Below are positions 1 through 6,394 of a stretch of 6,494 bases of DNA, in pieces (the first letter of the stretch is position 1; each line of letters opens with the position of its first letter). The notes beneath the pieces are model-generated. The model searched no databases, was not told where the DNA came from, and saw only the letters and a list, made by a program, of their open reading frames with translations. Source of the DNA: an uncultured Synergistia bacterium (GTDB taxonomy: Bacteria > Eremiobacterota > SpSt-956 > JAKJGF01); assembly GCA_937888925.1 (NCBI GenBank), contig CALARM010001003.1, positions 1 to 6,494 of the forward strand, written 5' to 3'. Made by a program: the position numbers and the translations under genes.

Positions 1-2
1 TT

Positions 3-119
3 CCTGCAGACAGCAAAGGGTCAAACAGGAATTTACTCATGACAGGTACCGGTGTGATAATTACTGCAGGTCTTGCTCTTTTACTTCTTTTGAGGAATGT
101 TAAGGTGCCGGCTAAATAA
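3..119 (+). CDS. C-terminal fragment of an unidentified membrane protein (5' end outside window)
   Basis: Reading from base 3, one frame stays open for 38 codons and ends at TAA 117-119. The other two forward frames stop earlier (in-frame stops near 40 and 109). The fragment starts polar (PADSKGSNRN), then has one hydrophobic segment of about 20 residues (roughly LLMTGTGVIITAGLALLLLL), and ends in a short basic tail (RNVKVPAK). This looks like the last membrane helix of an integral membrane protein, or a C-terminal anchor, with the basic tail on the cytoplasmic side. No family motif is visible and I do not recognise the protein. It runs in the same direction as the downstream kinases, but 161 bases with two inverted repeats separate them, so it is probably a separate transcription unit. 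Confidence that this is coding is moderate. Confidence 0.55.
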   Translation, partial: PADSKGSNRNLLMTGTGVIITAGLALLLLLRNVKVPAK

Positions 120-139
120 CTGTCTCAGATTATGGTGAT

Positions 140-180
140 GGGTGCCGGGTTAAGAATATTAAATCCAAAACCCGGAACCC
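140..180. repeat. Imperfect 12-bp inverted repeat with tandem AACCCGG units
   Basis: Left arm GGGTGCCGGGTT (140-151) pairs with right arm AACCCGGAACCC (169-180) at 11 of 12 positions around a 17-base AT-rich loop. The right arm is itself two tandem copies of AACCCGG (169-175 and 176-182) followed by AAC. It lies 20 bases after the stop of the upstream fragment, so it could form a 3'-end hairpin for that transcript. No T-run follows, so it is not a classical intrinsic terminator. A dispersed intergenic repeat is an alternative. The arms are clearly more GC-rich than the surrounding DNA. Confidence 0.5.
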
Positions 181-196
181 GGAACTACAACTCTGA

Positions 197-224
197 TTTA
201 CCTGGTGCGGTACCAGGTTATGAA
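197..224 (+). promoter_or_regulatory. Weak candidate sigma-70-like promoter for the kinase operon
   Basis: TTTACC (197-202) matches TTGACA at 4 of 6 positions, and TATGAA (219-224) matches TATAAT at 4 of 6, with a 16-base spacer. The position about 60 bases before the TTG start is reasonable. Both hexamers are poor, so this is only a suggestion. A perfect 7-bp palindrome fills the spacer, which would suit an operator if the promoter is real. Confidence 0.2.
200..218. repeat. Perfect 7-bp inverted repeat, hairpin or operator-like
   Basis: ACCTGGT (200-206) and ACCAGGT (212-218) are exact reverse complements separated by GCGGT. As RNA this would be a short stable hairpin about 62 bases before the kinase start. 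As DNA it is a 19-base dyad of the size bound by dimeric repressors. No T-run follows, so termination is unlikely. Which role it plays cannot be decided from the sequence. Confidence 0.45.
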
Positions 225-268
225 ATTAAATATCGTCCTCTGGGGGGTACTGATAAAAAGTAATAAAA

Positions 269-274
269 GGGAGG
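269..274 (+). promoter_or_regulatory. Shine-Dalgarno GGGAGG that fixes the TTG start of the first kinase
   Basis: GGGAGG ends 6 bases before TTG 281-283, which is good spacing. The first in-frame ATG (residue 52) has no purine-rich sequence before it, and starting there would remove the first membrane helix. The TTG start is therefore preferred. Confidence 0.8.
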
Positions 275-280
275 ATTACT

Positions 281-3200
281 TTGCAGTTTCGTAAAATAAA
301 AATTTCTCCATTTTTTTCTGCTTTTCTGGCACTTCTTTTGATTCTATCTTTATTTACTATTTATATTATTTCCTTTTCAAATTCACGCAGACAGTCGGTG
401 ATACCTTTAAAAAATAATATAGATGCAACTAAAATGAAAAGAGTGTTAATTCTCTGTTCTTTTAATGCCGGGTATATATGGACGGACAATATGCTCACAG
501 GAATTAACGATACTTTTAAAACATCGGGAATGGATATTGAAGTCTCTGTCAGGTTTATGGATATGAAAAGGATTCCTTTCAGCGAAGAATATTATTCTAA
601 ATTTAAAGATATGTTGCTTACAGGATACAGGAATATTCACTTTGATGTTATTATGGCCTGTGATAATGATGCACTGGAATTTCTAAGAAAATACCGTGAT
701 GAAGTTTTTCCTGGAGTACCAGTTGTTTTTGTTTCCATCAATGATTTTGACGAGACTATGCTTGATGGTCGTAAAGATATTACAGGGACAAGTGAAGATA
801 CTGATTATCGTGGCACAATAGACATCGCATTAAACCTCCGGCCGAAAACTAAAAATGTCCTTGTTGTTACTGATGATACCACCACAGGCATACTCCATAG
901 AACAGCAGTGGTACGTATTGAACCGTATTTTTCAAAAGCGGTAACTTTTCAGTATCTGTCCCTTGAAGATTTTACCCTTGAAGAAATGGGGCAAAAACTT
1001 TCCTCTTTGAAAGATGATACAATAGTTCTTCTTGCCCATTATTTCAGAGATAAAGATGGCATTACCTATTCTGTTGAACAGAGTACATCTTTTCTGACTT
1101 CCTGTTCTTCTGTGCCATGTTTTGTACTCACTGATATTCGCGTAGGACTTGGAGCGCTCGGTGGTAATGTGGTAAGCGCTTATCATCATGGAGAAGCTTC
1201 TGCAAATATTGTTGTAGAGATACTTAAAGGAACCGATATAAAATCCATACCAGTAATACTTCACAGTCAGAATAAGTATATGTTTGATTATCAGGTTATG
1301 AAGAGATTCAATATTTCCGAAAAGGATCTTCCTGAAGGAAGCATAATTAAAAATAGACCTGAGTCTATATTCGTTAAATATAGATCTGAAGTCATTACTG
1401 TAATCATTGTATTTGTCATTATATTTTTATTTCTTATTTTTATGGCTCTGGAGATTTTACGCCGTAAAAGAGTTGAAGATGATTTACGGGAGACTAAAGA
1501 AAGGTTCATTGCTTTATTTGAGGCAATGATCGAAGGTGTTGCCATACATGAACTTATATATGATGAAAAAGGAATACCGTCAGATTATATCATACTTGAT
1601 ATTAATCCTGCTTATGTTACACATACAGGTATTCTCAGACAGGATGTAGCAGGCAAAAAGGCTTCTGACCTTTACGGCACAGTAAGTCCTCCTTATTTTA
1701 ATATTTATAGAGAAGTTGCGGAAACAGGACATCCTGTGCATTTTGAAACCTACTTTGAGCCAATGAACAAACATTTTCATATTTCTGTGTTCTCACCCGG
1801 TAGAGGGCAATTCGCCACAGTATTTGAAGATATTACAGAACGCAAGAAAACGGAAGAGGCTCTCCATAAAAGCGAATCTATATTACAGGAGACACAGCAC
1901 CTCGCCGGAATCGGCGGATGGGAATATCAGGTGGAAAATAAAAAGATGTACTGGACAAGTGAAGTTTATCATATTTACGAAGTAGATAGGGATTTTGATC
2001 CCAATAAAATTGATCAGGATATAAAATTCTATGCTCCCTGTGACCAGGCGATTATTGAACAGGCTTTTTACGGAGCAGTTGAACTTGGGGAACCTTATGA
2101 GCTGGAATTGAAATTTGTGAGTGCCAGAGGAACAAAAAAATGGATCAGAACTACAGCCAGAGTAGAAAGTGTTTCCGGTAAGATCTTACGTGTTTTTGGA
2201 AATATTATAGATATTACGGAACACAGAAGACATGAAGAAGAAATACACAGGTTGAATCGTCTCTATGACGTCTTAAGTCAGGTCAATCAGTTGATTATCA
2301 GAGTCTGTTCCAGAACAGAGCTTTTCGCACAGATCTGTCAGATAGTAGTGGACCGCGGCGGTTTCCATCTGGCATGGATTGGTGAGAAGGAAGATATTAA
2401 CCGGTCAGTAATACCTGTGGCTATGGCAGGGCAGAACCAGGAGTATATTCGTAATATTACTATTTTTTATGACGAAGGGCCGGAAGGTAATGGAGCAACG
2501 GGCACAGCAATCAGAGAAGGAAAACACTATATCTGTAATGATTTGTTTGCCGGCCCTGTAAGCTGCCTTCAGTCTGCAGAAAGAGCAGGCATTCGTTCAT
2601 CTGCAGTATTTCCTTTTTATAGCGGCGGAACAGTCTTCGGGGCTTTGAACATTTATGCCAGTGAAACAGGTGTTTTTCAGGAACAGGAAGTAGCACTTCT
2701 CAAAGAAGTAGCCATGAGTATTTCTTTCGGTCTTGACAGACTGGCAGGAGAGGCACAGAGAAAACTGGCTGAAGATGAAGTGAAAAGATATCGAGACCAT
2801 CTGGAAGAACTGGTAAAAGAAAGAACATTAGAATTGACTGAAACAACACTGGAACTGCAGAAGGCAAAAGAAGACGCTGAAATGGCAAATACTGCCAAAA
2901 GCGAGTTCCTTGCCAGTATGAGCCATGAACTCCGTACCCCTCTGAATGCAATACTGGGTTATGCCCAGTTATTCGGAAAAAGTAAGGAATTAACAGAAGA
3001 TTATAAAAGAGGCATAAATATTATTGAAAAAAGTGGTAAACACTTACTTGAGCTGATTAATGACATACTTGATCTCGCAAAAATAGAGTCAGGAAAAACC
3101 GAACTGGAGAAACATCCTTTTGATCTGTCCAATTTACTGAATTTTATTGAAGGGATGATCAGAGTCAAGGCAAAAGAAAAAAACATATCATTCCTTGTTG

Positions 3201-4255
3201 AAATTCCCGGCAATTTACCGGATTTTGTTCTTGGTGATGAAAAAAAATTGAGTCAGGTATTGATTAATCTTCTCAGTAATGCCGTTAAGTTTACTCAACA
3301 GGGTCACGTGGCTTTAAGAGTAGAAAAACATGACACAAAAATCCTCTTTTCTGTTGAAGATACAGGGAGCGGTATATTAGAAAAACATATGGAAGATATA
3401 TTTTCACCATTCAAACAGTTATCAGATCATCTCAAAAAAACTGAAGGAACAGGTCTCGGTCTCACTATAAGCCAGCATTTTGTAAAAGTAATGGGCGGAC
3501 TCCTGAAAGTAGAAAGCGTTTATGGAACAGGAAGCAGATTCTGGTTCGAACTGGAACTGCATGAAGTGCTTTCCTGTGAGATATATCAATCAGACTATGA
3601 AGAGATAATTACAGGATATAAAGGCTTTAGACGAAGAATATTAATTGTAGATGATAAAATTGAAAACCGTTTGATGCTGGCTGACCTGTTAAAAAATATA
3701 GGATTTGAAGTAAATGAAGCTGAAAATGGATTGAAGTGTCTGGAAAAACTTGACGAATTAAAGCCTGGCCTGATTTTTATGGACCTTATAATGCCTGAGA
3801 TGAATGGTTTTGAATGTACCGCAAAAATAAGGGAAAATCATTCCCGGAAAGAAATAAAGATTATTGCCATATCGGCAGGTAAACTGGAACAGTTTGATTT
3901 TGAAACAACAGGATTTGATGATTATCTTGTAAAACCCTTTCTTTATAAAGATTTACTGGAGCTATTAAGGAAATGTCTTTCTCTGGAATGGATTTATGAA
4001 GAAGAAATTCTTCCTTCTTCCCGGGAAGAAACTGTTTTGATCCCATCTGAGGATATAATAAAAAAAATATATGTTCTGGCTAAAGAAGGAAATTTGAGAG
4101 CTATAAGAGAAGAATTAAAAAGATTAGATGCAGCTTATACCCATTTTTATAATCAGGTTAAGATGCTGGCAGATAATTTTGAAATGGAAAAAATCAAAAA
4201 ATTACTGAATATATATCTGAAGGAAGCTGAAAAAGAGATGAGGGAGCAGGGATGA
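281..4255 (+). CDS. Membrane-bound hybrid sensor histidine kinase: ABC_sub_bind-PAS-PAS-GAF-HisKA-HATPase-REC
   Basis: A 1324-residue sensor kinase. A first membrane helix (about 10-32) and a second (about 371-393, followed by RRKR) hold an extracytoplasmic domain (about 53-350) that resembles the ABC transporter substrate-binding family (ABC_sub_bind), opening with KRVLILCSFNAGYIWTDN. In the cytoplasm follow PAS 1 (about 405-527, ending DITERKKTEE), PAS 2 (about 528-648, with GIGGWEY and ending DITEH) and GAF (about 658-820, with GNGATGTAIREGK). A coiled coil (about 821-878) leads to the HisKA box SHELRTP, phospho-accepting His882. The ATPase has its N box at N996/N1000, G1 at D1027 (DTGSG) and G2 GTGLGL at 1056-1061. 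The receiver has D1124/D1125, phosphorylation site D1168, S1198 and K1218. A helical tail (about 1230-1324) follows. All catalytic residues are present, so it should autophosphorylate and pass phosphate to D1168. The ligand is unknown. Its stop overlaps the next kinase's start, indicating cotranscription. Confidence 0.93.
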   Translation: MQFRKIKISPFFSAFLALLLILSLFTIYIISFSNSRRQSVIPLKNNIDATKMKRVLILCSFNAGYIWTDNMLTGINDTFKTSGMDIEVSVRFMDMKRIPFSEEYYSKFKDMLLTGYRNIHFDVIMACDNDALEFLRKYRDEVFPGVPVVFVSINDFDETMLDGRKDITGTSEDTDYRGTIDIALNLRPKTKNVLVVTDDTTTGILHRTAVVRIEPYFSKAVTFQYLSLEDFTLEEMGQKLSSLKDDTIVLLAHYFRDKDGITYSVEQSTSFLTSCSSVPCFVLTDIRVGLGALGGNVVSAYHHGEASANIVVEILKGTDIKSIPVILHSQNKYMFDYQVMKRFNISEKDLPEGSIIKNRPESIFVKYRSEVITVIIVFVIIFLFLIFMALEILRRKRVEDDLRETKERFIALFEAMIEGVAIHELIYDEKGIPSDYIILDINPAYVTHTGILRQDVAGKKASDLYGTVSPPYFNIYREVAETGHPVHFETYFEPMNKHFHISVFSPGRGQFATVFEDITERKKTEEALHKSESILQETQHLAGIGGWEYQVENKKMYWTSEVYHIYEVDRDFDPNKIDQDIKFYAPCDQAIIEQAFYGAVELGEPYELELKFVSARGTKKWIRTTARVESVSGKILRVFGNIIDITEHRRHEEEIHRLNRLYDVLSQVNQLIIRVCSRTELFAQICQIVVDRGGFHLAWIGEKEDINRSVIPVAMAGQNQEYIRNITIFYDEGPEGNGATGTAIREGKHYICNDLFAGPVSCLQSAERAGIRSSAVFPFYSGGTVFGALNIYASETGVFQEQEVALLKEVAMSISFGLDRLAGEAQRKLAEDEVKRYRDHLEELVKERTLELTETTLELQKAKEDAEMANTAKSEFLASMSHELRTPLNAILGYAQLFGKSKELTEDYKRGINIIEKSGKHLLELINDILDLAKIESGKTELEKHPFDLSNLLNFIEGMIRVKAKEKNISFLVEIPGNLPDFVLGDEKKLSQVLINLLSNAVKFTQQGHVALRVEKHDTKILFSVEDTGSGILEKHMEDIFSPFKQLSDHLKKTEGTGLGLTISQHFVKVMGGLLKVESVYGTGSRFWFELELHEVLSCEIYQSDYEEIITGYKGFRRRILIVDDKIENRLMLADLLKNIGFEVNEAENGLKCLEKLDELKPGLIFMDLIMPEMNGFECTAKIRENHSRKEIKIIAISAGKLEQFDFETTGFDDYLVKPFLYKDLLELLRKCLSLEWIYEEEILPSSREETVLIPSEDIIKKIYVLAKEGNLRAIREELKRLDAAYTHFYNQVKMLADNFEMEKIKKLLNIYLKEAEKEMREQG
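4241..4246 (+). promoter_or_regulatory. Shine-Dalgarno AGGGAG for the second kinase, inside the end of the first gene
   Basis: AGGGAG lies 5 bases before ATG 4252-4254 and is embedded in the last codons of the first kinase. With the ATGA overlap (4252-4255), this supports translational coupling, in which ribosomes that finish the first gene reinitiate on the second, keeping the two kinases near a fixed ratio. Confidence 0.7.
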
Positions 4256-5898
4256 ACGAGATAGAAAACTCGAAAATTATGATTGTAGATGACCAGCCTT
4301 CAAATTTAAGCGTAATTTTCGAGTATTTAACCGCATTTAATACTGACCTTATGTTAATCCAGAAAGGGCAGGAAGCTATAGAAATTGCAGAAATTAAAAA
4401 GCCTGATATTATTTTACTTGATATTATAATGCCTGAGATGAATGGTTTCGATGTGTGCAGAAAACTAAAGGAAAATAAGAATACTGAAGATATTCCGGTA
4501 ATATTTATGAGCTGTCTTACTGATACGGATAATATTGTAAAGGGATTCGAATGCGGAGGCATAGACTACATTACAAAACCTGTTCAAAGAGAAGAAATGA
4601 TAGCAAGAATCTCAACTCACTTGAAGATACGCCATGGAGAAGAAGCATTGAAAAAATACAGTGAACATCTTGAAGAGCTTGTAGAGAAACGAACAGCAGA
4701 ACTTAAGGAGACCTGTGAAAAACTTGAACGTGAAGTGGTTGAACACAGAAGACTTGAAGGACAGTTAATACAGGCCCAGAAGATGGAAGCCATAGGAACT
4801 CTTGCAGGTGGTATCGCCCATGATTTTAATAATATACTTGGTTCTATAATTGGTTATACGGAACTGGCTGGTTTTGAGCTTCCCGAAGAACATATTGTTC
4901 ATCAATATCTGTCACAGGTACTGAAAGCAGGTGAACGGGCAAAGGAACTGGTAGGACAGATTCTTACGTTCAGCAGAAGAAGTGAAGAGAATAAAAAGTT
5001 ATTAAACGTAATACCTGTTATAAAAGAAGCTATTAAATTACTCAGAGCATCATTACCTGCTACTATTGAGATAAGACAGGATATTAAAGAAAATCAGAGT
5101 GTAGTTATGGCAGATCCGACTCAAATTCATCAAATAGTCCTGAATCTCTGCACCAATGGAGCCCATGCTATGAAAGACCACGGTGGAATACTGACTGTAG
5201 GTATTGCTGATGTTGATATTTTTCCGGAAGATTTAACGTTTTACACTAATCTTAAGGCAGGACCTTATGTGAAACTTACTGTAAGTGATACAGGACATGG
5301 GATAAAACGTGGAATCATAGGAAGAATTTTCGAACCTTATTTTACTACAAAAGAAATAGGAGAAGGAACAGGGCTGGGACTTTCTGTGGTTCATGGCATT
5401 GTTACAGGTTATGAAGGTGATATTAAAGTATACAGTGAACCGGGAAAAGGTACAGATATTCAGATATTACTTCCGAGAATTAAAACTGATGAAAGTGTCA
5501 CTCATGAAAATTTAGACCCCATACCTGTGGGCACAGGGACTATACTTGTTGTTGACGATGAACAGAATATTGTAAATATTACAGAACGTATGTTAAGACG
5601 TCTGGGGTATGAAGTTATTAGTGAAATAGACGCTATTAAAGCTCTGGAAATATTCAGGACAGATCCTGACAGATTTGATCTCGTTATTACAGATCTTACT
5701 ATGCCTCATATGACAGGGAAAGACCTTGCAAAAGAACTTGTTTCCGTCAGGTCTGACATACCTGTAATTCTTACGACAGGTTTTTCAGATACCATCAATT
5801 CGGAAAATGCAAGAAACAATGGCATCAAAGAACTGCTGCCGAAACCTGTTAATGGAAGAAAACTGGCTGAAGCTATAAAGAAGATATTATCACATTGA
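4252..5898 (+). CDS. Soluble hybrid histidine kinase: REC-HisKA-HATPase-REC
   Basis: A 548-residue cytoplasmic kinase with no membrane segment or signal peptide. Receiver 1 (about 7-125) has D13/D14, phosphorylation site D57 (LLDIIMPEMNG), S87 and K109. A coiled-coil helix (about 128-175, HLEELVEKRTAEL) leads into an HPK4-like HisKA, AGGIAHDFNN, with His190. The ATPase has N298/N302 in the N box, D346 in G1 (SDTGHG), a FEPYFTTK F box and G2 GTGLGL (372-377). Receiver 2 (about 431-548) has D435/D436, phosphorylation site D481 (TDLTMPHMTG), T508/T509 and K531. All key residues are intact. There is no PAS, GAF, HPt or output domain, so input probably arrives as phosphate on D57, plausibly from the preceding kinase, and output leaves through D481 or an unseen partner. 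The gene overlaps the first kinase by 4 bases. The last base of its final sense codon region and its stop lie in the left arm of an inverted repeat. The family is certain, the signalling route inferred. Confidence 0.93.
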   Translation: MNEIENSKIMIVDDQPSNLSVIFEYLTAFNTDLMLIQKGQEAIEIAEIKKPDIILLDIIMPEMNGFDVCRKLKENKNTEDIPVIFMSCLTDTDNIVKGFECGGIDYITKPVQREEMIARISTHLKIRHGEEALKKYSEHLEELVEKRTAELKETCEKLEREVVEHRRLEGQLIQAQKMEAIGTLAGGIAHDFNNILGSIIGYTELAGFELPEEHIVHQYLSQVLKAGERAKELVGQILTFSRRSEENKKLLNVIPVIKEAIKLLRASLPATIEIRQDIKENQSVVMADPTQIHQIVLNLCTNGAHAMKDHGGILTVGIADVDIFPEDLTFYTNLKAGPYVKLTVSDTGHGIKRGIIGRIFEPYFTTKEIGEGTGLGLSVVHGIVTGYEGDIKVYSEPGKGTDIQILLPRIKTDESVTHENLDPIPVGTGTILVVDDEQNIVNITERMLRRLGYEVISEIDAIKALEIFRTDPDRFDLVITDLTMPHMTGKDLAKELVSVRSDIPVILTTGFSDTINSENARNNGIKELLPKPVNGRKLAEAIKKILSH

Positions 5899-5926
5899 CG
5901 TATGAGTCCTGGAGTCATACGTCAAT
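5894..5926. terminator. 12-bp perfect inverted repeat between convergent genes, probable two-way transcription end
   Basis: ATTGACGTATGA (5894-5905) and TCATACGTCAAT (5915-5926) are exact reverse complements around a 9-base loop. Inside the loop, TC and GA could pair for two more steps past a G-G mismatch. The left arm contains the TGA stop of the second kinase (5896-5898), and the repeat ends 8 bases before the mscL stop. The position between convergent genes argues for a shared bidirectional terminator. Neither side has a proper T-run (ATATGAATTATTAT follows on the + side), so it may act by RNA-end stabilisation or with Rho instead. Confidence 0.6.
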
Positions 5927-5934
5927 ATGAATTA

Positions 5935-6381
5935 TTATGCAGGAGCTTTAATTTCAGATGTACAGTTCGGGCATTTTGTTGCCTTAATCGGGATCTTAGA
6001 ACAGCAGAAATTACATTCTTTTGTGTCAGGTGGCGGTGGAGCCTGCTCTTTTTCTCTTTTTATTGAGTTTACCACTTTAATCATAATAAATACAGACAGG
6101 GCTATGATAAAGAATTCTATTACAGTATTAATAAATAAACCGTATTTTAATACAGGGGCACCGGCTTTTGTAGCTTCATCAAGAGTCTCATAGGTTTTAC
6201 CGGACAGATTGATAAAAAGATTTGAAAAATTTACTTTACCCAGCAGAAGACCTATAGGCGGCATAACTACATCTGCTACAAGGGAATTTACTATTTTACC
6301 GAATGCTCCTCCTATAATGATACCGACTGCCATATCCATTACGTTTCCCCTCATGATAAATTCTTTGAATTCTTTGTACAT
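5935..6381 (-). CDS. mscL: Large-conductance mechanosensitive channel MscL with C-terminal zinc ribbon
   Basis: A 148-residue homolog of MscL, the inner-membrane pentameric channel that opens under membrane tension and releases solutes during osmotic downshock. The N-terminal amphipathic helix ([12 protein letters not shown], 3-14) is followed by TM1 with the signature [15 protein letters not shown] (16-30) and [12 protein letters not shown] (33-44). An extracytoplasmic loop (about 45-77) and TM2 (about 80-103) come next. By alignment to E. coli MscL recalled from memory, pore residues L19, G22 and V23 correspond to M17, G20 and I21. The usual C-terminal helix (LLTEIRDLL in E. coli) is missing. 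Instead there is a charged, proline-rich linker (108-121, with PPPP) and a cysteine module with C123, C126, C127, C137 and C140, which looks like a CxxC-x10-CxxC zinc ribbon. It is convergent with the kinase operon and probably independent of it. The start is supported by a well-spaced AAGGAG. Confidence 0.95.
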   Translation of the reverse strand: MYKEFKEFIMRGNVMDMAVGIIIGGAFGKIVNSLVADVVMPPIGLLLGKVNFSNLFINLSGKTYETLDEATKAGAPVLKYGLFINTVIEFFIIALSVFIMIKVVNSIKREKEQAPPPPDTKECNFCCSKIPIKATKCPNCTSEIKAPA

Positions 6382-6388
6382 ATTTTCT

Positions 6389-6394
6389 CTCCTT
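6389..6394 (-). promoter_or_regulatory. Shine-Dalgarno AAGGAG of mscL
   Basis: On the - strand AAGGAG sits 7 bases before the ATG at 6381-6379. This agrees with the conserved MscL N-terminus (MYKEFKEF) and confirms the start. Confidence 0.75.

Noticed and set aside
134..141. GGTGATGG, resembling the start of a fluoride riboswitch
   Set aside because: The closing arm and the conserved downstream pairing segments of that class are absent, and the downstream gene is not a fluoride exporter.
201..252. Near-repeat of CTGGTGCGGTAC and CTGGGGGGTACT in the kinase leader
   Set aside because: The match is short, and one G-run accounts for much of it. There is no consistent spacing or third copy to suggest a binding-site array.
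434..436. ATG (residue 52) as alternative start of the first kinase
   Set aside because: There is no ribosome-binding site before it, and it would delete the first membrane helix, leaving the sensor domain without an export signal. The TTG at 281 has a strong GGGAGG.
932..1264. 110-codon open frame on the - strand within the sensor domain
   Set aside because: It is antisense to a continuous coding region and shows no recognisable domain; such frames are common opposite AT-rich genes.
4194..4562. 122-codon open frame on the - strand across the kinase junction
   Set aside because: It is antisense to two well-supported kinase genes, its translation is low-complexity and rich in Ser, Ile and Phe, and it has no family motif.
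5927..6193. 88-codon open frame on the + strand downstream of the second kinase
   Set aside because: It lies antisense to mscL, which has full family conservation and its own ribosome-binding site.
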